Positions 21,035 through 31,998 are shown, counted from the first letter of the stretch. The stretch: DNA of 64,000 nucleotides from Symbiodinium natans (GCA_905221605.1 CAJNDS010002235.1:481343-545342); one strand, 5' to 3'. The notes: generated by a model not told the origin, from the sequence alone. Translations and numbers: made by a program.

Positions 21035-21147
21035 AGCAACCCTAAACCCTAAAACCCTAAACTTTAAACCCTAAACCCTAAACCCTAAACCCTAAACCTA
21101 AACCCTAAACCCTAAACCCTAAACCCTAAACCCTAAACCCTAAACCT
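21035..21147. repeat. CCCTAAA array
   Basis: About 15 heptamers with one shortened unit, ending about 10 nt before mini-exon 7. Confidence 0.95.
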
Positions 21148-21156
21148 CTAGCCAGC

Positions 21157-21210
21157 CTGCTTCTTGGCTTCTTCAGCCTCGCGCAGGTACTTCTCCTGAT
21201 CTTCACGGGC
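21157..21210 (-). CDS. mini-exon 7 (type A)
   Basis: Encodes AREDQEKYLREAEEAKKQ; the final residue is Gln and the usual Phe is Tyr. AAG acceptor, GCTGGC donor. Above: CCCTAAA words (21220-21270), an AT/CA microsatellite (21605-21672) and a hairpin element. Confidence 0.75.
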
Positions 21211-21768
21211 CTTGGGTGCCGAAACCCTAAACCCTAAACCCTAAACCCTATATAATCCCTAAACCCTAAAAGTGGGACCTGCTCCTTCCCCTTATTTGTG
21301 GGATTCTACCTCGGACCCCTAAGGTTGCACCCTTGGGGGTTTAGGGTTTAGGCTTTAGGGTTTAGGGGGACCCTTTTTTAAGATCCTCTAAGATCCTCTA
21401 AGAAAACATGAGGGCCATATTGGGAGAATTTTGAGTGCAACCTTTAGGGGTATGAGTCTTCATCCCATGACCCTTAGAGGAAAAAGGGCCCGGAAAATCC
21501 CCAAGCCAGCAGTACCGCAAAAACTGGAAGATCTTCGAACTTCCAATCCTGAATTACATCTTCATTCAGACCAATATATAGATATGCGTGAATGTAAATA
21601 TTCTATATATATACACACACACACATATATATATATACACATACATCTACATATATATATATATATATATACCACTATGTTTGTATGTGCACATGCGTAC
21701 GCCCATCGACCTATGAATGTCTCTAAGCTCGTAGAGAGGCTCTCAGACGCCCCAAGGAAAGTCCCCCC

Positions 21769-21873
21769 CAGAGACTCCAAAACCCCTTAATTAAGGAATG
21801 TACCTTAAATCATATTAGGGTTCCTATTCTAATTTAAGGTGTATTCCTTAATCAAGGGGTTTTGGAGTCTCTG
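21769..21873. mobile_element. 105-bp foldback element with ~42-bp inverted arms
   Basis: The left arm (from CAGAGACTCCAAAACCCC at 21769) is repeated inverted at 21832-21873 with a few mismatches; the loop is about 21 bp. It has no coding capacity. It ends 13 nt from the donor of mini-exon 8, and looks like a MITE or introner-like insertion. Confidence 0.7.
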
Positions 21874-21886
21874 GGCCTGACCCGGC

Positions 21887-21940
21887 CTTCTGCTTCGCTT
21901 CCTCCGCTTCCTCAATGGCCCGCTGACCCTCTTCCATGGC
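21887..21940 (-). CDS. mini-exon 8 (type E)
   Basis: Encodes AMEEGQRAIEEAEEAKQK, with the type E helix-breaking Gly at position 5. GAG acceptor, GCCGGG donor. The 310-bp intron above has only CCCTAAA-like words. Confidence 0.75.
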
Positions 21941-22250
21941 CTCTGAGCCAAGGAGGCTAAACCCACTGAACAACCAACCCGAAACCCTAAACACACTAAA
22001 CCCCGAACCCTAAACCCAAACGCACAAAACCCCAAAACCCCCAACCCGAAACTCTAAGCACACTAAACCCCGAACCCTAAACCCATACACCCTAAACGCC
22101 CAACCCTAGCTCCCAAACGCACTAAAAGACCGGCTTTTGGTTTAGGGCTCCGCCCCATGCCCTGGGCCCTAAGGCAACACACACACACATAAAAAGTACA
22201 TACCTACAAATGTAGACAAGGATACGACTCCCCGCAAAATATCCGGGGGC

Positions 22251-22304
22251 CTTCCTCTTCGCCTCCTCAGCCTCCCGCAGTATCTTCTCCTGCTCTTGCC
22301 GTGC
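22251..22304 (-). CDS. mini-exon 9 (type B)
   Basis: Encodes ARQEQEKILREAEEAKRK. Donor GCCCCC. The intron above contains GGTTTGG words (22345-22430), an interspersed element (22561-22663) and CCCTAAA arrays (22770-22828, 22943-23015). Confidence 0.75.
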
Positions 22305-22560
22305 CTGTCTCACAACCCAGGCCCCGGTAACCAGATTTTTTTTTGGAGATTGGGGGGTTTGGGGGGTTTGGTGGGTTTGGTGGGTTTGGTGGTTTTAGGG
22401 TTGAATTAGGGTTTGGGGTTTAGGGTGTTTGGGCCTGAGAAACCCTAAGCACCAAGCCCGAAACCTAGCAGTCTCTCTCAAACCATGTCGTTCCCACGAA
22501 ACTTCGAGAGGCGTGGCTAGAAAGCACACGTAAGCCCTGACCGCCGCACAGGGCTAACGT

Positions 22561-22663
22561 AGGGGTCGGAATACTTACTCATAGTATCCCCGTATGGCCA
22601 CTTGATAAGTACACTACAATAATAACCCTAACAGTCCTATCCTAAATATTATTAAGGCCCCTA
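22561..22663. mobile_element. interspersed element family B, copy 1
   Basis: A ~100-bp sequence starting GGGGTCGGAATACTTACT and ending ATTATTAAGGCCCCTAT. Related copies lie at 25551-25606 (partial), 27333-27435, 51744-51842 (inverted) and 54340-54432 (inverted). It is short, non-coding and MITE-like. Confidence 0.6.
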
Positions 22664-23038
22664 TACTCAGGGTTTCAGGCTGAGAGCTTTAGGGATCAGA
22701 GACTCAACCCTGAGTCGAAAGCCCTTGCCGAAAACCCCCTGAAAGAGGCCCGACATGGGGAGTTCTTGTAAACCCTAAACCCTAAACCCTAAACCCTAAA
22801 CCCTAAACCCTAAACCCTAAACCCTACTGAGTTCTGAGATTTCACGACCTAACTAGCCACGCCATCCTGGCGCTAGCCTGGCACCTAAGGGGTTTCGGGT
22901 GAAGTCAGGGAACCTGGAGTTGGACCTTGAAGGTCGGGTTCACCCTAAACCCTAAACCCTAAACCCTAAACCCTGAACCCTAAACCCTAAACCCTCAACC
23001 CTCAACCCTCAGCTCCAAACCCAACCGAAACAAGGTGC

Positions 23039-23092
23039 CTTGAGCTTTGCCTCCTCGGCGTCTTGCAGGGCGCGCTGCTCCTCGACCATGGC
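23039..23092 (-). CDS. mini-exon 10 (type G)
   Basis: Encodes AMVEEQRALQDAEEAKLK; the Leu-Lys ending marks type G. TAG acceptor, GCACCT donor. Above: TTTAGGG array (23120-23225), a GGCCAAAAAGGTTAA-type element (23255-23335) and about 850 bp with no gene. Confidence 0.75.
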
Positions 23093-23119
23093 CTAGCCCG
23101 ACATGCGGAGCGCCACGAC

Positions 23120-23225
23120 TGGCAAGGGTTTAGGGTTTAGGGTTTAGGGTTTAGGGTGTAGGGTTTAGGGGCTGAGGGTTTAGGGTGTAGGGTTTAGGGT
23201 GTAGGGTTTAGGGGCTTAGGGTTTA
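23120..23225. repeat. TTTAGGG / TGTAGGG array
   Basis: A heptamer run with TGTAGGG and TGAGGG variants just upstream (minus sense) of mini-exon 10. Confidence 0.9.
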
Positions 23226-24209
23226 GGGATCTGGGCCTTACGGTTCAGGGGCTGCATACCCTGGCCCGAAAAAGATAAACCGTTTATTTGTAATGGGATT
23301 ATGTATGACCAAAAAGGTTAACTACCCAGCCCCTAAGTTTGGGTTTAGGGTTTACGATTTAGGATGAAGGCTTTTGGCTTCATAATCTTTAGGCTCTGCG
23401 TCAAAGTCTATGAACCCTAGTCATTGCTATCCATGGACACAAGTGGAAGACCGCAGCAGTTGGTCTACAGGGGGATACAGGGTACTAAGTTCCCTGATTC
23501 CCTACGAGGAACTGGTCCCAGTGAGGGTCCAGGTATAGCAAACTGAGCTTTGGTTTTAGGGTGTTGTCGCAGGGTTCAGGGTTTGGTTTTAGGTCAGGGT
23601 TGAGGGTTTAGGGCTTAGGGTTTAGGTTAGGGCCTAAAGGGGAGAGGACACAGGCAATGTAGGAACACTCAAGCAAGGCAACGGGTTTATGGTTGAGGGT
23701 GTAGGGGTTTAGGGGTCTAGGGGTTGCAAGAGTTCGTTTAGGGTTCAAGGGTCTGCGGTTTGGAGTTTAGGAATTCTCAAAGAGGTTGGCCCTGCATTCT
23801 TACGGTCTTCTTGGTGTTCCTTACAGCAAGAGTTCCATCTAAGGCCCCATAGTCCGCCTTGTGTGCTTATAAGGGGCCTTCCAAAAACATTAAACTTGAG
23901 GCCCCAGAAGGCTCTCGTGGCTACCCCAACACAGCCTTGTTCAGAGTCAACGGGTAGCATCTACATGAATACATCTATGCATTTACTTATTTGCTTACAT
24001 CTTGCCAAGTGTATCCTACATACTAAATTACAAGAACTATTCGGATTACATTAGACTATATATATATATATACGAATGTATGTGCAATGGCGGGCTTAGG
24101 GCTGACAGGGTACGCCCTGAACCCCGAAGACTAATCCCCACAGCGCTGGGGAAAATGCTGCAGGGGCCTTTTAGGGTTTGGGGCTTAGGGTTTAGGCGTT
24201 TGCAGGAGC

Positions 24210-24263
24210 CTTCTGCTTGGCCTGCTCTGCCTCAAGGAGGATTCGCTCCTGTTCGGCGTAGGC
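24210..24263 (-). CDS. mini-exon 11 (type C; end of higher-order copy 1)
   Basis: Encodes AYAEQERILLEAEQAKQK. Donor GCTCCT. The 342-bp intron above has mixed-orientation heptamers (24480-24560). Confidence 0.75.
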
Positions 24264-24605
24264 CTGACAGCACAAAAAGGTTCTGCTTTGATTCTCATTT
24301 TATGAGATGGAGAGGTCACTCTGGGTAAAACCTCTAGATCTCAAACCTCTACTAGGGGGGTTTTACTGGTTTGCGACTCTTCCCTTTTTTGCGAGCACAC
24401 GCAGAACCTTCGAAGCCTGCAGTATCTTGCTGGCTTTTGAATCGTAGACTCGTCAGGCTGTCCGATGTTGCTGAACAGGGGTTTAGGGTTTAGGAATTAG
24501 GGCTTAGGGATTAGAAAACCCGAAGCCCTAAACCCTAAACCCTAAACCCCAAACAGCCTGAAGAAGCAACTAGCCGGGTCGGAAATCGCCCCTCAGCCCG
24601 GGAGC

Positions 24606-24659
24606 CTTCCTCTTGGCTTCCTCCGCTTCCTCCAATGCCTTCTGCTCCTCTGCCAGAGC
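24606..24659 (-). CDS. mini-exon 12 (type D)
   Basis: Encodes ALAEEQKALEEAEEAKRK. Donor GCTCCC. TTTAGGG words directly abut the acceptor. The intron above carries AT microsatellites (24880-24905, 24990-25010). Confidence 0.75.
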
Positions 24660-25066
24660 CTGAGGGTTTAGGGTTTAGGCTTTAGGGCTTCGGGTTTAGG
24701 GCTTAGGGTTTGGGGTTCATGATGACCAAGCAGCTCGACCTGCAAACCTTTCACCCTGAACTGCGGCACCTTCGTCAGCACATACAAAACCCACAGGAAT
24801 TGAGCAGACCTCCTGCTGCATCAGGAAGACTGCAAAAGCAACTTATAATTACGATGCACACATGAATGTATGTGAATAAAAGATATATATATATATATAT
24901 ATATTTATGTAGTATACATGTCAATTTGTGTATGTATAGATGCAGAGAGAGAGAGATAATCACACACTTGTAGACGCATAAAATCTGTATACATATATAT
25001 ATATATATCCATACACGTATCTGCACACGCATGCTGCATCCCGAAGCAGACGACAACTGCGCAGGC

Positions 25067-25120
25067 CTTCTTCTTGGCCTCTTCTGCCTCGCGGAGGACT
25101 CGCTCTTGCTCCTGCCGGGC
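25067..25120 (-). CDS. mini-exon 13 (type B)
   Basis: Encodes ARQEQERVLREAEEAKKK, the type B consensus. Donor GCCTGC. Above: G homopolymer ending 25210, partial family B element (25551-25606), CCCTAAA arrays (25605-25660, 25830-25890, 25960-26068). Confidence 0.75.
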
Positions 25121-25959
25121 CTGTGTTTTGTGAAGTGAGTCGGCTGAAACTCTCGACAGCATGAGCCTCGCATACACCTTATCCTTGTGGTCGGGGGGGG
25201 GGGGGGGGGGTGCATTTCTACTCCAAGGACTGTACTCTAACAAAGATCCGTGAAAGGCCACCTTCAAATTTGTGTGCGGGCGCTAGGAATGTTTCTACGA
25301 GGGGGTGCAGGGAGAAGGAGTACGGCCTAGCGCTTTACCGTTTAGGGTTCAGGGTCTCGGGTTTAGGGTTTAGGGGCTATGGGCCCCGCAGGATTGGGTT
25401 ATGTCATAGCGCTGCGTTACGTGGCTTTTGGCAATAGCTATAACAGTAACTTCATCAATCTCAACCATAAGGTTCTGCTTCGCGGAGATGACAGCTGACT
25501 CGGCAACATGTCCGTGTGGGTTACGTCTTAGGAGATACGGTCTAATATACGGGTCCGACTAGTTACCAATAGTATTCCCTTCTGGTCCCTACATAATTGT
25601 ACTAAAAACCCTAAACCCTAAACCCTAAGCCCTAAACCCTAAACCCTAAGCCCCTAACACCACACCCCAAACCAGAAACCACACACGTCCTAGACTAACT
25701 GCCTCCGCACTATGGTCCTGATTTACATAGGGTTTAGGGTTTAGGGTTTAGGGCTTGAGCGTGGCATGATGCCTTTTCCTTTCCAGGTTCCTGGTGCATC
25801 CGTAACCCCGGGCAGCTAAGCCCTAAACTGCTAAACCCTAAACCCTAAACCCTAAACTGCTAAACCCTAAACCCTACACCCTAAACCCGGAACCCAAACA
25901 GCGTCGATGCTTTGCCTGTTGTTTAAGAGGTCGTTCTTACCTCTGCCGGGGCCTTGCTG

Positions 25960-26068
25960 ACCCTAAACCCTAATCCCTAAACCCTAGCCCTAAACCCTAA
26001 ACCCTAAACCCTAAACCCTAAACCCTAAACCCGAAACCCTAAACCCTAAACCCTAAACCCTAAACCCC
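25960..26068. repeat. CCCTAAA array
   Basis: About 15 heptamers next to mini-exon 14. Just before it (25921-25962) a unit-like fragment reads APAE after AAG and then hits a GTAAGA donor-like hexamer, a possible decayed unit. Confidence 0.9.
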
Positions 26069-26112
26069 AAACATCTCTGGATTTTTGAAGGTGGCTGAAG
26101 CACTCTCCGGGC

Positions 26113-26166
26113 CTTGCTCTTGGCCTCCTCGGCCTCTTCCAGGGCTTTCTGCTCCTCTGCATGCGC
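26113..26166 (-). CDS. mini-exon 14 (type D; start of higher-order copy 2)
   Basis: Encodes AHAEEQKALEEAEEAKSK, the Ser-Lys variant shared only with mini-exon 28. About 50 bp on the donor side and 20 bp on the acceptor side are also nearly identical to exon 28, so the two are a recent duplication. Donor GCCCGG. Confidence 0.8.
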
Positions 26167-26182
26167 CTGCGGATCTAAGGGA

Positions 26183-26480
26183 TAGGGTTTAGGGTTTAGG
26201 GTTTAGGGTTTAGGGTTTAGGGTTTAGGGTTTAGGGTTTAGGGTTTAGGGTTTAGGGTTTAGGGTTTAGGGTTTAGGGTTTAGGGGGCAGAGAGACCCTG
26301 GTCTGAGGGTTCAGGGTTTATGGTTTTGGGGGTTTAGGGTTTAGGGTTTAGGGTTCTTGGGCTCAGGGTTTAGGGTTCTCAGCTTAGGGTTTAGGGTTCT
26401 GGGGCTTAGGGTTTGGGGCTCTCGGGGTTAAGGACCAGGGTTCTTGGGCTTAGGGTTTGGGGTCTAGGGTGTAGGCTTGA
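26183..26480. repeat. TTTAGGG array with variant tail
   Basis: Fifteen perfect heptamers (26183-26285), then degenerate GGGTTCTTGGGCTTAGGG units. A CCCTAAA-oriented block (26490-26592) follows, making an inverted pair. Confidence 0.95.
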
Positions 26481-26664
26481 GATGGGAAGCCCTAAACCCC
26501 TAGACCCTAAACCCCTAAATACTAAACCCCCAAACCCTAAACCCCTAAACCCTAACCCCTAACCCCTGAACCCTAAACCCTAAACCCTAAACTACGTCAT
26601 ACTGCAGACCGCGTAAACCCCAAAAACAAACTCCGGGCATGGTCCTGGGGTTGAGGGGGCGTTA

Positions 26665-26795
26665 GGTTTAGGGTTTAGGGTTTAGGGTTTAGGGTTTAGG
26701 GTTTAGGGTTTAGGGTTTAGGGTTTAGGGTTTAGGGTTTAGGGTTTAGGGTTTAGGGTTTAGGGTTTAGGCTTTCGGGTTTAGGGTTTAGGGTCA
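26665..26795. repeat. TTTAGGG array
   Basis: About 17 heptamers, followed in the opposite orientation by CCCTAAA (26885-26940). Confidence 0.95.
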
Positions 26796-26977
26796 AGGGC
26801 TGAAGTATCAGGCTATAAGGTTTCACAGCAACACTTTGCCGCAGTTATCTGGAGGCAAATGCGTGCTGCCCCTCCCCCCCGACTAGAACCCTAAACCCTA
26901 AACCTTAAACCCTAAACCCTAAACCCTAAACCCTAGACCCTAGCCCCCTCCCCCCGACTAGAACTCTAAAGCGCGGC

Positions 26978-27031
26978 CTTCTTCTTGGCTTCCTCGGCCT
27001 CTCGCAGGAACTTCTCTTGCTCTTCGCGGGC
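26978..27031 (-). CDS. mini-exon 15 (type A)
   Basis: Encodes AREEQEKFLREAEEAKKK, the type A consensus. TAG acceptor, GCCGCG donor. Above: CCCTAAA (27078-27172), family B element (27333-27435), TTTAGGG (27598-27715). Confidence 0.75.
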
Positions 27032-27077
27032 CTACGGGGGGGCTGGGGAGCTGAGAGAGCGGAGGGTTGAGGATGAC

Positions 27078-27172
27078 CTAAACCCTAAACCCTAAACCCT
27101 AAACCCTAAACCCTAAACCCTAAACCCTAAACCCTAAAACCCTAAACCCTAAAACCCTAAACCCTAAACCCC
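27078..27172. repeat. CCCTAAA array
   Basis: About 13 heptamers with CCCTAAAA variants. Confidence 0.95.
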
Positions 27173-27332
27173 TCCACCATGAAGCCTAGAGCCGAAACCC
27201 TCGCAGCCTCAATCGTTGAAATGGTTTGAGAGGACCCTGCCGCTTGCTGGGGTGAAGTCTCTTCACATTCCGATTCCGGGTGCTATTCTGAGAAAAACAC
27301 ACAGCATTCTCGAAACTGAAGTCAAACAATAC

Positions 27333-27435
27333 AGGGGTCGGAAAAATTACTGATCGTATTCCCTTACGTTGCCTTTATGATTGTACTACAAAAATCCGCC
27401 CAAAACCTTATTCTAATTATTGAGGTGCCCCTATT
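27333..27435. mobile_element. interspersed element family B, copy 3
   Basis: Begins ACAGGGGTCGGAAAAATTAC, has a central GTATTCCCTTAC and TGTACTACAAAAA, and ends AATTATTGAGGTGCCCCTAT, parallel to the copy at 22561. Confidence 0.6.
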
Positions 27436-27597
27436 ACTCCAACTGAGGTGTTACCTTTGAAGAGGAAACTCGTGCCTTCGCACAAAGGAACAGCACCACC
27501 TCAACCAACCCTGGGCCATCCTTTCCGGAAGCACGTCTTCACTGCTTATAAACTCCCCAGAGCGTCACGAATACAAGTGGGGCTTAGGGATTCACGG

Positions 27598-27715
27598 GGT
27601 TTAGGGTTTAGGGTTTAGGGTTTAGGGTTTAGGGTTTAGGGTTTAGAGTTTAGGGTTTAGGGTTTGGGGTTTAGGGTTTAGGGTTTGGGGCTTCAGGGTT
27701 TAGGCGAAGGGGTTT
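27598..27715. repeat. TTTAGGG array
   Basis: Heptamers with TTTAGAG and TTTGGGG variants. Confidence 0.9.
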
Positions 27716-27756
27716 AGAGGTTTGGGGTTTAGGAATCGGCCGGTGCAGGGCCCGGC

Positions 27757-27810
27757 CTTTTGCTTGGCTTCCTCCGCTTCCTCAATGGCCCTCTGACCAG
27801 CTTCCAGGGC
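27757..27810 (-). CDS. mini-exon 16 (type E)
   Basis: Encodes ALEAGQRAIEEAEEAKQK. Donor GCCGGG. The TTTAGGG array 27830-27900 is close to its acceptor. Then come a (CCCAAAA)n block (27984-28068) and the 51-G homopolymer. Confidence 0.75.
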
Positions 27811-27825
27811 CTGTAAGCGGCAAGG

Positions 27826-28068
27826 ACTTAGGGTTTAGGGTTTAGGGTTTAGGGTTTAGGGTTTAGGGTTTAGGGTTTAGGGTTTAGGGTTTAGGGTTTC
27901 AGCCGATGGCTTCCAACACCGAGACCAAGATCATCTGCAGCTAAGCTAGACCCCCCCCCCCCCCGAGAGAACCGGCAAAGGTACCCCAAAACCCAAAACC
28001 CAAAAAACCAAACCCAAACCAAAACCCAAAACCCAAAACCCAAAACCCAAAACCCAAAACCCAAAACC
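27826..28068. repeat. TTTAGGG array and (CCCAAAA)n block
   Basis: Ten TTTAGGG heptamers (27830-27900) and about ten CCCAAAA heptamers (27984-28068), a distinct variant in the opposite orientation. Confidence 0.9.
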
Positions 28069-28099
28069 ACCCCATCATTAAGGTCCACTTCGGCTGTCA

Positions 28100-28102
<3 letters not shown>

Positions 28103-28153
<51 letters not shown>
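28103..28153. repeat. 51-nt G homopolymer
   Basis: An uninterrupted run of 51 G. Length may be affected by assembly or sequencing. Confidence 0.85.
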
Positions 28154-28154
<1 letters not shown>

Positions 28155-28395
28155 CCTGGTAGAGCTTACTTACGTTCTTGGTAGCTTCTCATTTACGTGC
28201 TAGGGTCGATACATGATCCCTTAAATGTGGGCCCTTAAACGGGAACCACTTACATACCCTATACAACCCAAGGGCAGATATATCCGGACCCTTTAAAAGA
28301 GGTTACGGGGCCATATCAAGGGCCCATGAAACTACGTACCCTTAGCTATGAGTAGAATATGTTGTGCCCATATGAGCACCTAAACACTCACGGGC

Positions 28396-28449
28396 CTTCT
28401 TCTTGGCCTCCTCAGATTCCCTCAGAATCTTCTCTTGCTCTTGCCGCGC
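28396..28449 (-). CDS. mini-exon 17 (type B)
   Basis: Encodes ARQEQEKILRESEEAKKK. TAG acceptor, GCCCGT donor. Above lie CCCTATAAA words (28490-28560), a foldback element, CCCTGAACCCTAAA repeats (28730-28885), TTTAGGG (28993-29050) and CCCTAAA (29104-29162). Confidence 0.75.
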
Positions 28450-28633
28450 CTAAGCAGCGGGAGGCAGCGCAAAAACACGCACCAAAAACCCTCAACCCTA
28501 TAAACCCTATAAACCCTATAAGCCCTGCAAACCCTATAAACCCTTTCGACCCTAAACCCTCTAAAGCCGAAGGCCTAAACCCTCCTAAGACTAAGCCCCA
28601 AGCCCTGAACCCTAATCTCTTTAGCCAGAACTT

Positions 28634-28729
28634 GGGATGCTCCCCCTCATACTAACAGTCCTTAATGGGAGTATAATAGGGGGTACGATAATCCCTATAC
28701 AGGACTCTGAGTATACGGGGGAACATCCC
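28634..28729. mobile_element. foldback element family D, copy 1
   Basis: 96 bp with inverted arms: the left begins GGGATGCTCCCCCTCATACT and the right ends GTATACGGGGGAACATCCC. Related copies lie at 49433-49535 and 57694-57786 (shortened), and left halves near 30554-30600 and 35175-35215. No coding capacity; MITE-like. Confidence 0.7.
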
Positions 28730-29165
28730 AACCCTGAACCCTGAACCCTAAACCCTAAACCCTCAACCCTCAAGCCTGAACCCTAAACCCTGAACCCTAA
28801 ACCCTCAACCCTGAACCCTGAACCCTGAACCCTAAACCCTAAACCCTAAACCCCAAACCCTGAACCCTAAACCCTAAACCCCCTACACATCCCAAGTCAG
28901 AACTGTTAGGCTCCACAAGCCCGAGTTGATCAAAGACCGCTTTGCTAGGCCGTTCGGACGCTGGGAGCCCTGTGCTCCAGAAACCTGCCATTAGGGTTTA
29001 GGGTTTAGGGTTTAGGGTTTAGGGCTTAGGGTTTAGGGTTTAGGGTTTAAACCAAAGACTTGAGGAAAACAGAGGCAATGGAGCACGAAGCTCACCCAGG
29101 GCTCCTAAACCCTAAACCCTAAACCCTAAACCCCAAACCCTAAACCCTAAACCCTAAACCCTCCT
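28730..29165. repeat. CCCTGAA/CCCTAAA and TTTAGGG arrays
   Basis: A CCCTAAA-oriented block (28730-28885), a TTTAGGG block (28993-29050) and another CCCTAAA block (29104-29162) alternate within 430 bp. Confidence 0.9.
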
Positions 29166-29331
29166 TTTTGGGCCCCTCGTTTGGGTTTTTCACAATCAGG
29201 GAAAGTTAGGAATCTCCAAGGAAGGGCCTTAGCCCTAAAGCCTACACCCCAAACCCAACCCCCAAAACCCTAAACTAGGAGGGGTTTAGGCTTCAGGGTT
29301 CAGGGTTTAGCGGGCTCACCATGTGGTGTGC

Positions 29332-29385
29332 CTTGAGCTTTGCCTCCTCCGATTCTTGAAGGGCTTGCTGTTCCTCGGCTAATGC
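29332..29385 (-). CDS. mini-exon 18 (type G)
   Basis: Encodes ALAEEQQALQESEEAKLK. Donor GCACAC. The intron above includes a TA/GA microsatellite (29825-29870), mixed heptamers (30003-30140) and TTTAGGG (30250-30350). Confidence 0.75.
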
Positions 29386-30354
29386 CTGGCTGCGCATGCT
29401 GCAGCCTAAATACCCCTAAACTCCCAGCCCTTAAACCCTCAAACCCTTAAACGCTTGAACCCTTACCCTACAGCCTCAAACCCTGAAAAAGTCTCACCCC
29501 TGAACGAAACCCTGAACTCACAAGCTCCCAATAAGCTCCCAATACGGGGAAACTTCAAGAACACCAGAGCTACCATGTCTTTGGAAGAGTTCTTAGACAA
29601 CAAATAGGGATTTTGTGTTCAGGCTTTAGGTCTTATAGGAAATCTAGAGTACGGGGTTTAGGGGGTCATAGGGTTCCTGAAATAAAGACTATAGTGCCTG
29701 GGGTTTAGCGTGACACGGACCGAACATCTGCGACTGAGGGTTCCGAACATTAGGGAGTACCTTTTTTTGGAGGGGGTTCCGATAAGAAAACTACTTGTTT
29801 GTCGCTATGCTTGAAGAGGTTCATATATATGTATATATATATACCTATATATATAGAGAGAGAGAGCGAGTAGCCTGTATGGCCTAATTATATACATACA
29901 CACATGGACGCTGAAGAAGTGTGTGCCGGAGAAGAACAAAATCCGGAGGAAGCGTGACCCTCGCGAACCTGCAAGGGCAATCATGACAGGGGGTAGCGAT
30001 GAACTAAACCCTCAACCCTAAACCTACACCCTAGACCCTAAACCCGAAACCCTAAACCCCACCCTGCAAAGAGAGACTTTACAAAGCTCACCCTTTAAAT
30101 CCCAACCCCCGAAACTCGCCTAAACCCTAAACTCTAAGAAAACAGTTCTTGCAGGTCACTTGATTTTTGGTTGTTGGGTGGGGGGAGGGGTGGTGGTAAT
30201 TGAAGCGACTGACTTCTTTCCCTTGGGTCGGCGGTCCGCAACACAGCAGGGCTTAGGGCTTAAGGTTTAGGGTTTAGGGCTTGGGGCTTCGGGCTTGGGG
30301 TTTAGGGTTTAGGGTTTAGGGTTTAGGGTTTGGGGTTTGGGGCTTCGTGCAGGC

Positions 30355-30408
30355 CTTCCTCTTGGCCTCGTCTGTCTCGCGGAGAAACCTCTCCTGCTCT
30401 TCTCGCGC
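30355..30408 (-). CDS. mini-exon 19 (type A variant)
   Basis: Encodes AREEQERFLRETDEAKRK; the DEAK variant after a type G exon also occurs at mini-exon 39. Donor GCCTGC. The 1.6-kb intron above is described in the next entries. Confidence 0.75.
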
Positions 30409-30449
30409 CTGGCAGCACTGGCTTCCACTGAGGAAGTTCGGGCTTGAGT

Positions 30450-30800
30450 CTAAACCCTAAACCCTAAACCCTAAACCCTAAACCCTAAACCCTAAACCAC
30501 CCTAAACCCTAAACCCTAAACCCTAAACCCTGTAAGGTTTGAACCGTGGGCATTCTGTATGTTCCCCCTTCTACTAACAGTCCTAAGTAGGGATTACGGT
30601 TCTGAACCACGGGCCGTTAGTCTGGTCCCTTACCCTTGAGTGTTGGGATCCGAAGTATGGGCCCCTAATATATAAAGTGTATATAACCCTAAACCCTAAA
30701 CCCTAAACCCTAAACCCTAAACCCTAAACCCTAAACCCTAAACCCTAAACCCTAAACCTAAACCCTAAACCCTAATTAAACCCTAAACCCTAAATAAGGG
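30450..30800. repeat. CCCTAAA arrays
   Basis: Blocks at 30450-30535 and 30690-30800, separated by a half-copy of the family D foldback (30554-30600). Confidence 0.9.
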
Positions 30801-30922
30801 CTTATGTAATAGGGTCCTCACCATTAAGGGCCCATACTTTCGGACCCAGGGCTTGAAGCCCCCAAATGGCTTGGGATGTGTTGCTCTGTTTATCTCCGTG
30901 AGGGGTCCATGTACCTATACAG

Positions 30923-31020
30923 GTTAGGGTTTAGGGTTTAGGGTTTAGGGTTTAGGGTTTAGGGTTTAGGGTTTAGGGTTTAGGGTTTAGGGTTTAGGGT
31001 TTAGGGTTTAGGGTTTAGGG
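30923..31020. repeat. TTTAGGG array
   Basis: About 14 perfect heptamers in the orientation opposite to the preceding block. Confidence 0.95.
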
Positions 31021-31492
31021 TACTTCGGTCCGTGAGGGGGAGGCAACCTGCCATAGAAGGTTGGCGAAGAAGGTTCCCGAATCCGAACGAAAAAGTCCTA
31101 GACCCTACCCGGGACTCTATTTGCCCACAGTGTAGTAGTAACTACCCCTGAATTCTTGGGTATAACCCAGAAAACTGTAGGTAAAGAGTGTCTCAGGTAT
31201 ACCCAAGCCCAAACCCTACAGCCCCACATGACAATATTTGTTCCGCGATGGTTCAGCAAGCAAAACGGAAAGGACAACAAGGTGCGAGTAAGTCTCCAGG
31301 CTGGGTTTGTTCTGTCTGCATTAGGCCCGCCTTACCCTAAACCCTAAACCCTAAACCCTAAACCCTAAACCCTGAGTTTAGGGTTCAAGATCTCCAAGAC
31401 CTTCCTGTGGACCCCTAGACCAAGGAAGCCTCAGGAGTCCACGAGGTTCAGGGTTTACGTCGCGTAACCTATCCTTAAAGGGATCCTAATGA

Positions 31493-31593
31493 CTTACTGG
31501 CCCAAAACCCAAGGAAATAAAAGTTGAAACTTTCAGAATAAACTACCTTATAAGAAGCCCAAAAGTTGAAAAGTTGGGTTTTGAGCCAGTAAG
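31493..31593. mobile_element. foldback element, 101 bp
   Basis: Arms CTTACTGGCCCAAAACCCA (31493) and its inverted copy ending at 31593 (TGGGTTTTGAGCCAGTAAG) match at 18 of 19 bases. The interior repeats AAGTTGAAA words. Non-coding. Confidence 0.65.
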
Positions 31594-31998
31594 ATGAAGA
31601 ATATCGTAGGAGTGTAACGGAAATGCAAGGACCCTGGTAGGTATATTCCTACTATACTCCTACTGTTGTTATTGGGGTTCCTTCTTTGGGGTTCCCTTGA
31701 AAGTCACTGCAAATCCTATGGATTCCTTAGTGAAGGAAAAAACTCATCTTCTTAAGGGTATGTAGGTCACTCCGGGAACGGCTGGCACACACCTCCGGGA
31801 AGGGCTGGCACACACTGGGTGTGGTCAAACTAGTATACTTGAGGGTTTAGGGTTAGGGCGTTGTGTGAAACATACATTTATATTTTAATCTGCAAATCTT
31901 CGCGTTGCATCCGCCTAGGTCCACAGAGCAAAGGGTGCCGTGAGGGCTTTGGAAAACCGCAAATATAACCTGAGCCTTGGGAGCAACGCTGCAGGCGC

